Origin: Aquabacterium sp.
GTDB taxonomy: Bacteria > Pseudomonadota > Gammaproteobacteria > Burkholderiales > Burkholderiaceae_C
Direction: 5' to 3'
Length of the DNA: 64,000 bases
NCBI RefSeq assembly: GCF_029946005.1
Contig: NZ_JAQSDR010000012.1
Location: 62,001 to 126,000, forward strand
Position numbers and translations under genes: made by a program. The notes under the pieces were generated by a model, which worked only from the letters and a program-made list of their open reading frames with translations, did no database searches and was not told the DNA's origin. Positions 55,714 to 64,000 of this stretch are shown piece after piece (the first letter of the stretch is position 1; the number at the start of each line of letters is the position of its first letter).

Positions 55714-58700
55714 TCAAGCCAGAACCACCACGTCCTGCCCTGCCGTGACGCCGCTGCCCTCCTGGCAGCGAACCTGCAGCACGGTGCCGTCCACCGGGGC
55801 CAACACGGGGAACTCCATCTTCATGGATTCGACCACGGCCAGGGTTTGGCCTTCGGTCACGGTGTCGCCTTCGGCCACCAGCACCTTCCAGACGCTGCCC
55901 GGCACGGGGCTGGCGACGGCACGCGCGCCGGGCGGCAAGGCTTGGTCGTCGGACGGCGGGTTGACGTCGAGTTCGCTCAGGCTGCCGTCCTGTCCGCTGG
56001 CCTTCCAGCGTTCGCGCTCGGCATCGAACGAGGCTTGCTGTTGCGACTTGAAGGCCTTGATGCTGGGCGCCTCGTCGGCCAGGAAGCGCTGGTAGTCGGC
56101 GAGGCTAAACTGGCCATGCTCGACCTTGAGCTTGAAGCGGCCAGCGGGGAAGTCGCGGCGCAGTTGCAGCAGTTCCTCTTCGGCAACCGGGTAGAAGCGG
56201 ATCTGATCGAAGAAGCGCAGCAGCCAGGGCTTGCCCGCTTCGAAGTCGATGGCGCCACTGCGTTCATCGCGCCAGCGGTTCCACATCTGGATGGTGCGGC
56301 CAACGAACTGGTAGCCGCCAGGGCCCTCCATGCCGTAGACGCACATGTAGGCGCCGCCGATGCCCACCGCGTTCTCGGGCGTCCAGGTGCGGGCCGGGTT
56401 GTACTTGGTGGTGACCAGGCGGTGGCGCGGGTCCAGCGGCGTGGCCACGGGGGCGCCCAGGTAGACATCGCCCAGGCCCATGACCAGGTAGCTGGCATCG
56501 AAGACGATGCGCTTGACGTCGTCAATGCTGTCCAGGCCGTTGATGCGGCGGATGAACTCGATGTTGCTGGGGCACCAGGGCGCATCGGCGCGCACCGACT
56601 GCATGTATTTCTCGATGGCCAGCTTGGTGGCGCTGTCGTCCCACGACAAGGGCAGCCAGACGGTGCGCGTCGGGACCACGATGTCGGCGGTGGAGCCGAG
56701 TTGTTCGTCGGCCTGTTTCAGGGCGGTGAGCAGTTCGTGGCGCGGCAACACGCAAGGGTCGAAATGGACCTGCAGCGAGCGGATGCCGGGGGTCATGTCG
56801 ATGATGCCGGGCAGCTTGCTCGCGTCGCGGTGGCCTTGCAGCCAGGCCATCAAGGCATGCACACGGAAGCGCAGGGTCAGGTCCAGCACCAGCGGGCCGA
56901 GTTCGACCAGCAGGTAGCGGTCGCCAGCCTGGCGGATGCACAGGGCAGGCTCCTCGCCTTGCGGTGTGTGGCGGGCGGCGCGCTGGTAGACGATGGGGGA
57001 CAAGGTGGTTGCCACCTCCGCGGCAGGCACGGCTGCTGGCAGCGTGGGCAAGGGGCCGGTGCCCGCCAGCCAAGCCTCTTGCGCGGTCAGCAGGGACTGC
57101 GCTTGCTCGGCGTGCAGGGCCTGGAAGCGGATGGTGTCGCCGGGTTTGAGCTGGCCCAGCTTCCAGCGCTCGGCGGCCACGACCACGGCCGGGCACACGA
57201 AGCCGCCCAGGCTCGGGCCATCGGGGCCAAGGATGACGGGCATGTCGCCCGTGAAGTCGATGGCGCCGATGGCGTAGGCGTTGTCGTGGATGTTGGACGG
57301 GTGCAGTCCCGCTTCACCGCCATCGGTGCGCGCCCATTGCGGCTTGGGGCCGATGAGGCGCACGCCGGTCCGGCTGGAGTTGTAGTGCACCTGCCAGTCG
57401 GTGTCAAAAAAGGTGGCGATGTCTTCGGGGGTGAAGAAATCAGGCGCGCCGTGGGGGCCATAGAGCACGCCGATCTGCCATTGCTGGCTCAGGGTGGGGG
57501 CTTCGCTTTTAACCGGCGGCGTGGTCATGTTGGCACTGACGGGCCACACGTGCAGCAAGTCGCCGGTGCGCAGGGTGCGGCCAGCGTGGCCGCCGAATTG
57601 GCCCAGGGTGAAGGTGCTGCGGCTGCCCAGGTACAGGGGCACGTCCAGGCCGCCTTGCACGGCCAGGTAGGTGCGCGCGCCGGGCCGACCATGCGGCACT
57701 GCGCCCAGTTTGAGTGTTTGTCCGCCGTTGATGGTGATGGCCTGGTTGAAGGGCGCCTCAGCGCCATTGACCGTGGCCACCATGGGCGCGCCGCTGAGCG
57801 CGATGACCACGTCATCGTGGAAGCGCAGCGTGGGGCCGGACAGCGTGCATTCGAGGGCGGCGGCATCGGTGTTGTTGCCCACGATTTGATTGGCCAGGCG
57901 CAGGTTCAGGTCGTCCATGGGGCCGGAGGGCGGCACGCCCACATCCCAGTAGCCTTGGCGGCCGGGCCAGTCCTGCACGGTGGTTTGCACGCCGGGGTCC
58001 AGGACCTCGACTGCGCGCGGGTGCCAGGCCAGTTGCGACAAGGTCTTGGTGATGACCTCGCCCTTGGCGAACACTTCTGAGGCGGTGACGGCGCGCAGGT
58101 AGCGCAGATTGGTTTCGATGCCCGCCAGCCGCGTGTCGGCCAGGGCTTGCTGCAGCTTGGCCACGGCCTGCTCACGCGTGTCGGCAGTGACGATCAGTTT
58201 GCCGATCATCGGGTCGTAGTGGGGCGGCACGTCGGTGCCAGTGTCGACCCAGGTGTCCACGCGCGCATCGCTTGGAAAGACGACCTCGGTGAGCACGCCC
58301 GCGCTGGGTTGGAAGTTGCGCGAGGGGTCTTCGGCATAGAGGCGCACCTGGATGGACGCGCCTTTGGGTTCGGGTGCTGGCAGCGCGAGCTGGTCACCAC
58401 GCGCCAGGCCGACCATCCACTCGACCAGGTCGATGCCGGTGACTTGTTCGGTCACGCCATGTTCCACCTGCAAGCGCGTGTTGACTTCGAGGAAGTAGAA
58501 GGCGCCCGTGTCGGCGTCGAGCACGTACTCGACGGTGCCTGCAGATCGGTAGCTCACGGCCTGGCCCAGGCGCACGGCGGCCTTCAGCAAGGCGTCGCGC
58601 GTCTCGGGTTTCAGGTGCGGTGCGGGGGTCTCTTCAATGACCTTTTGGTTGCGGCGCTGGGCCGAGCAATCGCGCTCACCCAAAGCCACCACCTGGCCTT

Positions 58701-59349
58701 GCCCATCGCCGAACAACTGCACTTCGATGTGGCGCGCATGCTCGACAAACTTCTCCAGGAACAAGCCCGCATCCTTGAAGTTGCTGCGGGCCAGTCGTTC
58801 GACCGCTTCATAAGCCGCATCCAGCTCAGCCGCATTGCGCACGAGCCGCATGCCGATGCCGCCGCCGCCAGCGGTGCTCTTCAGCATCATGGGGTAGCCG
58901 ATGCGCTGGGCTTGAACCCGCGCATCGGGGGCGTCACTCAGCAACTCGCTGCCGGGCAGCAAAGGCACATCGTGCTGCTGCGCCAAGGCGCGGGCCGTGT
59001 GCTTCAAGCCAAAGGCGCGCATCTGCTCGCCGGTGGGGCCGATGAAGGCAATGCCCGCTTGCTCGCAGGCATCGGCGAAGCCGGGGTTTTCTGACAGGAA
59101 ACCGTAGCCGGGGTGGATGGCGCCCGCGCCGGTTTCGCGCGCGGCAGCGAGGATGCGGTCCACATCGAGGTAACTTTGTGCGGCGGGCGCGGGGCCGATG
59201 CACACGCTGGCATCGGCCATGGCCACGTGGCGCGCATCGGCATCGGCTTCAGAATAGACGGCCACGGAGCGCAGGCCCATCTTGCGCAGGGTGCGGATGA
59301 TGCGGCAGGCGATGGCGCCGCGGTTGGCGATCAGGACGGTGTCGAACAT
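55714..59349 (-). CDS. uca: Urea carboxylase family biotin-dependent carboxylase; likely guanidine carboxylase given the riboswitch
   Basis: 1211 aa; biotin carboxylase N-terminus ([35 protein letters not shown]), middle carboxyltransferase ([35 protein letters not shown]), biotinyl motif [12 protein letters not shown]. Confidence 0.93.
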   Translation of the reverse strand: MFDTVLIANRGAIACRIIRTLRKMGLRSVAVYSEADADARHVAMADASVCIGPAPAAQSYLDVDRILAAARETGAGAIHPGYGFLSENPGFADACEQAGIAFIGPTGEQMRAFGLKHTARALAQQHDVPLLPGSELLSDAPDARVQAQRIGYPMMLKSTAGGGGIGMRLVRNAAELDAAYEAVERLARSNFKDAGLFLEKFVEHARHIEVQLFGDGQGQVVALGERDCSAQRRNQKVIEETPAPHLKPETRDALLKAAVRLGQAVSYRSAGTVEYVLDADTGAFYFLEVNTRLQVEHGVTEQVTGIDLVEWMVGLARGDQLALPAPEPKGASIQVRLYAEDPSRNFQPSAGVLTEVVFPSDARVDTWVDTGTDVPPHYDPMIGKLIVTADTREQAVAKLQQALADTRLAGIETNLRYLRAVTASEVFAKGEVITKTLSQLAWHPRAVEVLDPGVQTTVQDWPGRQGYWDVGVPPSGPMDDLNLRLANQIVGNNTDAAALECTLSGPTLRFHDDVVIALSGAPMVATVNGAEAPFNQAITINGGQTLKLGAVPHGRPGARTYLAVQGGLDVPLYLGSRSTFTLGQFGGHAGRTLRTGDLLHVWPVSANMTTPPVKSEAPTLSQQWQIGVLYGPHGAPDFFTPEDIATFFDTDWQVHYNSSRTGVRLIGPKPQWARTDGGEAGLHPSNIHDNAYAIGAIDFTGDMPVILGPDGPSLGGFVCPAVVVAAERWKLGQLKPGDTIRFQALHAEQAQSLLTAQEAWLAGTGPLPTLPAAVPAAEVATTLSPIVYQRAARHTPQGEEPALCIRQAGDRYLLVELGPLVLDLTLRFRVHALMAWLQGHRDASKLPGIIDMTPGIRSLQVHFDPCVLPRHELLTALKQADEQLGSTADIVVPTRTVWLPLSWDDSATKLAIEKYMQSVRADAPWCPSNIEFIRRINGLDSIDDVKRIVFDASYLVMGLGDVYLGAPVATPLDPRHRLVTTKYNPARTWTPENAVGIGGAYMCVYGMEGPGGYQFVGRTIQMWNRWRDERSGAIDFEAGKPWLLRFFDQIRFYPVAEEELLQLRRDFPAGRFKLKVEHGQFSLADYQRFLADEAPSIKAFKSQQQASFDAERERWKASGQDGSLSELDVNPPSDDQALPPGARAVASPVPGSVWKVLVAEGDTVTEGQTLAVVESMKMEFPVLAPVDGTVLQVRCQEGSGVTAGQDVVVLA

Positions 59350-59356
59350 GGTGTGG

Positions 59357-60004
59357 TCAGTCCCAGATCAGGAATTGCGCAGGGGTGGGGTTGTAGGCGT
59401 TGCAGGGGTTGTTGAGCTGCGGGCAGTTGGACACCAGCATCAGGATGTCCATCTCGGCGCGCAGCTCCACATACTTGCCGGGCCCCGAGACGCCGTCTTC
59501 GAACTTCAGGCCGCCATCCGCGGTGACCGGCACGTTCATGAAGAAGTTGACGTTGGGCACCAGGTCGCGCTTGCCCAGGCCGATGTCGGCGTGCTGAAGC
59601 GCAATCAGGTAGTTGTCGCGGCAGCTGTGCATGAACTTCTTTTGCAAGGCATAGCGCACGGTGTTGCTCTCGGCGGCACAGGCACCACCCAGCGTGTCGT
59701 GGCGGCCACAGGTGTCGGCCACGATGGTCAGCATCGGCCGCGCTTCGCTGCTCATCAGCACGGTGCCGGTGGTCAGGTAGATGCCGCCCTGCGACAGCAT
59801 GGTGTCGGTGGCGCTGTAGTGCTCGGCCGGGTCTTGCGCGTTGTAGAAGATCACGTCGACGGCCTGGTTGCCCTCTAAATCGACGATGCGCAGGGTCTGG
59901 CCTTGCTTGATCGTTTTCAAGTAAGGCTCGCCCGAGGGCAGCTTGTGATTGAGCACGGCGCGCTCGGGCAACAGGGCGCTTTCCTGGATGCGGATGGCGG
60001 TCAT
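59357..60004 (-). CDS. Urea carboxylase-associated protein 1 (DUF1989; carboxyguanidine deiminase subunit CgdA-type)
   Basis: [77 protein letters not shown]; pairs with adjacent DUF1989 gene. Confidence 0.9.
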   Translation of the reverse strand: MTAIRIQESALLPERAVLNHKLPSGEPYLKTIKQGQTLRIVDLEGNQAVDVIFYNAQDPAEHYSATDTMLSQGGIYLTTGTVLMSSEARPMLTIVADTCGRHDTLGGACAAESNTVRYALQKKFMHSCRDNYLIALQHADIGLGKRDLVPNVNFFMNVPVTADGGLKFEDGVSGPGKYVELRAEMDILMLVSNCPQLNNPCNAYNPTPAQFLIWD

Positions 60005-60022
60005 GGTGTGGCGTCCTTCAGG

Positions 60023-60826
60023 TCAGAGGTACAGCATGTCGGCGTTGTGAATGGCCCGCGCGCACTCGGGGCGGAAGGCGCGGCAAACGTCGTCCTTCGG
60101 TGCGGGGCCGCTGCGCCAGGCGGCCAGGCCAACCTTCTTGGGCGCGTAGCTCAACGAGGGGTCTAGCGGATGCGGTGCGGTCGAGAGGGCGATCAAGGTG
60201 TCCATGTCGAAGCGCAGTTGCACGGCCCCGCCAGCCTTGGCGTGGCCTGGGGCGAACTGGAAGCGGCCTTCCTCATCGACGCTGACCTTGCTGAAGAAGT
60301 TGACCGGTGCGATCAGGTCGCGGCGGCTCAGGCCGTGCTTGCCGATCTCGATCAGCAGGCCATCCTTGCCGCTGCGGTACATGGCGTTGCGGTGCGTGTC
60401 GAAGCTGCGCTCGCCGTACTGCTTCTTCAATCGCTCAGCATCCAGCAGGCCGCCCATGGGGTCGTGCCAGCCGACCGTGTCCAGCGTGATGCTGGCCAGT
60501 GATCGCCCCATGTCGCTCATCAGCACGTGGCCGCGCGTGTAGTGCGCGGTGTGCTGGGCCTTGAGCGAATCGGGCATGTTGTAGCGCTCCAATTTCTCGC
60601 GTGCCGAATACAACACCATGCTGAGGTTGGCGCCGTCTTCCAGCGCCACCATGCGCAGGCTGCTGCCACGCGGCATCACGTAAGACCAATGGCTGCCGCC
60701 CGGCACGATCTCGGACCACATCACCAAGTCTTCAGGCAGGTCTGGGGCGAAGCGCTTCCACAGCGCGGGCACGTCCACCGGGTCGGCGGCCGTGGGGTTG
60801 GCGGGGATCTCGGCGAAGCTTTCCAT
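60023..60826 (-). CDS. Urea carboxylase-associated protein 2 (DUF1989; carboxyguanidine deiminase subunit CgdB-type)
   Basis: IVPGGSHWSYVMPRGSSLRMVALEDGANLSMVLYSAREKLERYNMPDSLKAQHTAHYTRGHVLMSDMGRSLASITLDTVGWHDPMGG. Start trimmed from 60907. Confidence 0.9.
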   Translation of the reverse strand: MESFAEIPANPTAADPVDVPALWKRFAPDLPEDLVMWSEIVPGGSHWSYVMPRGSSLRMVALEDGANLSMVLYSAREKLERYNMPDSLKAQHTAHYTRGHVLMSDMGRSLASITLDTVGWHDPMGGLLDAERLKKQYGERSFDTHRNAMYRSGKDGLLIEIGKHGLSRRDLIAPVNFFSKVSVDEEGRFQFAPGHAKAGGAVQLRFDMDTLIALSTAPHPLDPSLSYAPKKVGLAAWRSGPAPKDDVCRAFRPECARAIHNADMLYL

Positions 60827-60861
60827 GCTCAAGGCTCCTTCTTCATCAGTCAATGCTGGCA

Positions 60862-61737
60862 TCAATGGGATGACGCGCCTGAGGCCACGTCCTGGGCCGA
60901 CTTGCACAATTGGTCCAACAGTTCGAAGTCGGTCTTCATGCCCGAGGTCTCGCGAATGCGGTCTAGCAGCAGGCGCTTGAGCTGCAGAAACTCGGGCGAC
61001 AGCTTCATGTCTTGATCGCGGATCAAAGGCAGCGGCACCGCGTGGATCGAATCGATGCGGCCCGGACGCGGCGCCATCAGCACCACGCGGTGGCCCAGGT
61101 ACATGGCCTCTTCCACGTCGTGCGTGACGAAGACGATGGTGGTGCGCTCCAGCTTGTGCACGTGCATGATCAGGTCGTGCATGACCTCGCGCGTCTGCGC
61201 GTCCAGCGCACCGAAGGGCTCGTCCATCAGGATGATGGGTGGCTTGCTCATCAAGGCCCGCGCAATGGCCACGCGTTGCTGCATGCCGCCCGACAGCTCG
61301 CTGGGGTAAGACTTGGCCACGTGCGTCAGGCCCATCAGGCGCAGCAGCGCATCGGCACGGCCCGCGGCGTTCTCCACGTCGTTGCTGGTGCGGCCATCGG
61401 TGTGGGTTTTCAGCTGGCGACAGAACTTGATGTTGTCCTGCACCGTGAGCCAGGGGTAGAGGCTGTAGTGCTGGAACACCATGACGCGGTCTGGCCCCGG
61501 CCCATGGATGGGCTGGCCGTTCACGCGCACGGCGCCCTGGCTGTGCGTTTCCAGCCCAGCGATGGTGCGCAGCAGGGTGGACTTGCCGCAGCCCGAGGCG
61601 CCCACAAGCGTCACGAATTCATTGGGCGCGATGTGCAGGTTGATGTCCTGCAGCGCGGGATTGGAAGCGCCTGGATAGGTCTTGAACAAGCCCTGGCATT
61701 CGATGCCCACGGACAGGGGTGGCGGGAAGGTGCTCAT
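60862..61737 (-). CDS. ABC transporter ATP-binding protein (nitrate/sulfonate/taurine-type, guanidine/urea-carboxylase operon)
   Basis: [58 protein letters not shown]. Confidence 0.94.
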   Translation of the reverse strand: MSTFPPPLSVGIECQGLFKTYPGASNPALQDINLHIAPNEFVTLVGASGCGKSTLLRTIAGLETHSQGAVRVNGQPIHGPGPDRVMVFQHYSLYPWLTVQDNIKFCRQLKTHTDGRTSNDVENAAGRADALLRLMGLTHVAKSYPSELSGGMQQRVAIARALMSKPPIILMDEPFGALDAQTREVMHDLIMHVHKLERTTIVFVTHDVEEAMYLGHRVVLMAPRPGRIDSIHAVPLPLIRDQDMKLSPEFLQLKRLLLDRIRETSGMKTDFELLDQLCKSAQDVASGASSH

Positions 61738-61743
61738 GGGGTG

Positions 61744-62562
61744 TCAGCCTCGGACGTGCAGCCAGGGGAAAGCCTTGCGGTGGGACAGGCGGAACACCTG
61801 GTCGATCAGCAGGCCAATCAGGCCGATCAGCAAAATGCCCGCGAAGATTTTGTCGGTCTGAAGGAAGCGCTGCGCCTTCAAGATCGCGTAACCCAGGCCG
61901 GAGTTGGCGGCCACCAGTTCGGCCACCACCAAGTAGGTCCAGGCCCAGCCCATGGTGATGCGCAAGGTGTCCAGTAAGGCGGGCTTGACGGAGGGCACGA
62001 TCACCTTCTCCAGGATCTCCATGCGCGTGGCGCCCATGGTCTGCGCGGCCTCGATTTGCGGCAAGGGCACGCGGCGCACGTCTTCGGCCACCATCAGCAC
62101 CATCTGGAAGAAAGTGCCGATGAAGATGATGGCGATCTTGGCGCCCTCATCGATGCCCACCCACACCATCACCAGCGGCACAAAGGCCACGGCGGGCATG
62201 TAGCGCACAAAGTCCATCAGTGGCTCCAGCAGGGCCTGCACCGAGCGCCAGGTGCCGATGAACAAACCCAGCGGGATGGCGAGCAGCGCCGACAAGGCCC
62301 AGCCCACCACCACGCGCATCACGCTGATGCCCATGTCGCTCATCAACCCGTCGGCCCACCAGGCTTGGGCGCGGTCCAGCACCAATCCGGGGCCGGGCAG
62401 GAAGACCGGGTCCAGCGTGCCCATGGCGGCCAGCGCAGCCCACAGCAGCATGGGAAAGATCAGGCCCACGCCCGCCAGCGTCCAGTACACCGGCGAGGGA
62501 ATGGCTTGGCGGATGGCCCACAGGCCGGGCGACCTGGGTGGTGATGAAGTGGCTTGCGACAT
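61744..62562 (-). CDS. ABC transporter permease (same system)
   Basis: MSQATSSPPRSPG...; EAAQTMGATRMEILEKVIVPSVKPALLDTLRITMGWAWTYLVVAELVAANSGLGY. Start trimmed from 62607. Confidence 0.92.
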   Translation of the reverse strand: MSQATSSPPRSPGLWAIRQAIPSPVYWTLAGVGLIFPMLLWAALAAMGTLDPVFLPGPGLVLDRAQAWWADGLMSDMGISVMRVVVGWALSALLAIPLGLFIGTWRSVQALLEPLMDFVRYMPAVAFVPLVMVWVGIDEGAKIAIIFIGTFFQMVLMVAEDVRRVPLPQIEAAQTMGATRMEILEKVIVPSVKPALLDTLRITMGWAWTYLVVAELVAANSGLGYAILKAQRFLQTDKIFAGILLIGLIGLLIDQVFRLSHRKAFPWLHVRG

Positions 62563-62610
62563 GGCTTCGGCTTGTTGTTGCGTGGAGTGATGGGCAGGCA
62601 TCCGCAAGCT

Positions 62611-62790
62611 TCAGGCCGTGCTGGGCTGGCCAAAAGGCAGCGCAGGGACGACGCGGTGGTGCGGGGCGGGCGAGGGGGTGAGCAGTTGCGCCGTGGTGTC
62701 GGGCAGGTGTGCTGTCAGCGCCTCAATCGCGGCGACCGCAACCAAGGCGCTGAGCACTGAACGCTTGAGAGATGGCAAGACACGGCGCAT
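62611..62790 (-). CDS. Small ORF (59 aa) immediately downstream of the guanidine-I riboswitch
   Basis: ATG at 62790 with TGGAG upstream: MRRVLPSLKRSVLSALVAVAAIEALTAHLPDTTAQLLTPSPAPHHRVVPALPFGQPSTA*; basic/hydrophobic N-terminus. Below the ORF track cutoff. Confidence 0.5.
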   Translation of the reverse strand: MRRVLPSLKRSVLSALVAVAAIEALTAHLPDTTAQLLTPSPAPHHRVVPALPFGQPSTA

Positions 62791-62842
62791 GGGGGCTCCA
62801 GGTGAGACAAAGCGAGAGAGAGCACTTCAGCAATCGAAGCGA

Positions 62843-62958
62843 ATCTCCCGGGCTTTTGTCCCGCCGTGGAGCCTGCGTTGGTGAATGTGCCAACTCAGGC
62901 CGATGGCTCTCGGACCAGACATTTGGTTTGCACCAAACCGGAACCCTAGCCACCCTTT
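62843..62958 (-). promoter_or_regulatory. Guanidine-I (ykkC-type) riboswitch
   Basis: Minus strand GTGGCTAGGGTTCCGGTTTGGTGCAAACCAAATGTCTGGTCCGAGAGCCATCGGCCTGAGTTGGCACATTCACCAACGCAGGCTCCACGGCGGGACAAAAGCCCGGGAGA: conserved CTAGGGTTCCG, CTGGTCCGAGAG and ACGGCGGGACAAAAGCCCGGGAGA blocks, upstream of the carboxylase operon. Confidence 0.95.
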
Positions 62959-63081
62959 CGAGTCAACGATCGACGACATCGTTTCTCTCGCAACTTGGGT
63001 ATGCAAGCTTGATGCCAGACCATTTGCACTGCTTTGGTGAAGCTTGCACAATCGCCAGTCACCATGTGAAGGTCCCCAGCC

Positions 63082-64000
63082 ATGAGCCATTTGTTCCAGC
63101 CCCTGCAGATTGGGCCTTTGACACTGCCCAACCGCATCGTCATCGCGCCCATGTGTCAGTACTCGGCCACGGACGGCAATGCCAGCGATTGGCACCTCAT
63201 CCACCTGGGGCACTTGGCCTTGTCAGGCGCTGGCCTGTTGATCCTGGAGGCGACCGGGGTGTCGCCTGAAGCTCGAATTTCGCCGCAAGACCTGGGCCTG
63301 TATTCGGACGACAACGAAGCCGCCTTGGCCCGTGTCCTCAAATCGGTGCGTGCGTACTCAGGCATCCCCATTGGCCTGCAGTTGGCGCACGCGGGGCGCA
63401 AAGCCTCCACCCGCGTGCCTTGGGAGGGTGGCGCCCAGATCCGCCCCGATCAAGCCACCGGCTGGCACACCGTGGCGCCCTCCGCCGTGCCGCACAACGA
63501 GGGTGATGCGGTGCCTCAGGCCCTGGACGAAGCTGGCCTGGCCCGCGTCAAGTCTGATTTTGTCCAGGCGTCAAACCGTGCCGCGCGCCTGGGCATCGAT
63601 GGCATCGAGGTTCACGCCGCGCACGGCTACTTGCTGCACCAGTTTCTGTCACCGCTGGCCAACCAGCGTCAGGACCAGTACGGTGGCAGCCTGGAAAACC
63701 GCATGCGCTTTCCGCTGGAGGTGTTCGAGGCGGTGCGCGCCGCTTTTCCGGCCGACAAACCCGTCTGGGCGCGCATCTCGGCCACCGACTGGGTGCCCGG
63801 CGGCTGGGACATCGAAGGCAGCATCGCTTTCACCCAGGCCTTGAAAGAGCGGGGCTGTGCGGCCATCCACGTCAGCTCGGGCGGTGTGTCGCCCGCCCAG
63901 GACATCAAGTTGAGCGCTGGCTACCAGGTGCCCTACGCGCAACGCCTCAAGGCCGAAGTGGGCATGCCCACCATCGCCGTGGGCCTGATCACCGAGCCCG
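63082..64000 (+). CDS. NADH:flavin oxidoreductase/Old Yellow Enzyme (YqjM-like), partial at right edge
   Basis: MSHLFQPLQIGPLTLPNRIVIAPMCQYSATDGNASDWHLIHLGHLALSGAGLLILEATGVSPEARISPQDLGLY; HAAHGYLLHQFLSPLANQRQDQYGGSLENRMRFPLEV. Runs off window. Confidence 0.93.
   Translation, partial: MSHLFQPLQIGPLTLPNRIVIAPMCQYSATDGNASDWHLIHLGHLALSGAGLLILEATGVSPEARISPQDLGLYSDDNEAALARVLKSVRAYSGIPIGLQLAHAGRKASTRVPWEGGAQIRPDQATGWHTVAPSAVPHNEGDAVPQALDEAGLARVKSDFVQASNRAARLGIDGIEVHAAHGYLLHQFLSPLANQRQDQYGGSLENRMRFPLEVFEAVRAAFPADKPVWARISATDWVPGGWDIEGSIAFTQALKERGCAAIHVSSGGVSPAQDIKLSAGYQVPYAQRLKAEVGMPTIAVGLITEP

Noticed and set aside
55204-58080. 958-aa plus-strand ORF antisense to the carboxylase
   Set aside because: Gly/Ala/Val/His/Gln-rich, low-complexity translation with no domain motif; explained by high GC and codon bias of the well-supported carboxylase on the opposite strand.
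1-64000. CRISPR arrays, rRNA operons, intact IS elements or prophage modules
   Set aside because: No regularly spaced direct repeats, rRNA sequence, transposase, integrase or phage structural proteins recognised on reading either strand or the ORF list.

Overview
64 kb of a GC-rich betaproteobacterial chromosome; gene content and order look like Burkholderiales/Comamonadaceae (inference, no search run). (1) 1-19.7 kb: exopolysaccharide locus of the exosortase-B (EpsH/XrtB) type, carrying two complete xrtB/epsI/epsF/epsG sets in opposite orientations, plus epsD, split gmd/fcl GDP-fucose genes, glycosyltransferases, two Wzx-like flippases and one Wzy-like polymerase. (2) 19.8-45.7 kb: mostly housekeeping genes (putative rhombosortase, glnE, yhdP, DUF4197, TlpA-like, PTS EIIA/HPr, SphA-like, M48/LemA, queC, fpr, acyltransferase, TauE/SafE, proA, UbiH-like, ispB, tRNA-Pro(CGG)). 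(3) 45.8-53.5 kb: a frameshifted ccdA-like relic beside the tRNA, an acyltransferase-SGNH protein, and a nitrate module: an ANTAR protein with two P-box-like motifs, divergent from narK, whose leader carries an A1/G4 hexaloop hairpin and a terminator-like hairpin. (4) 54.3-63 kb: a urea/guanidine-carboxylase operon preceded by a guanidine-I (ykkC) riboswitch recognised from its conserved motifs. The operon lacks a local substrate-binding protein and allophanate hydrolase; a 59-aa ORF sits directly behind the riboswitch. All calls come from reading the sequence and supplied ORFs; no database search or folding program was run.
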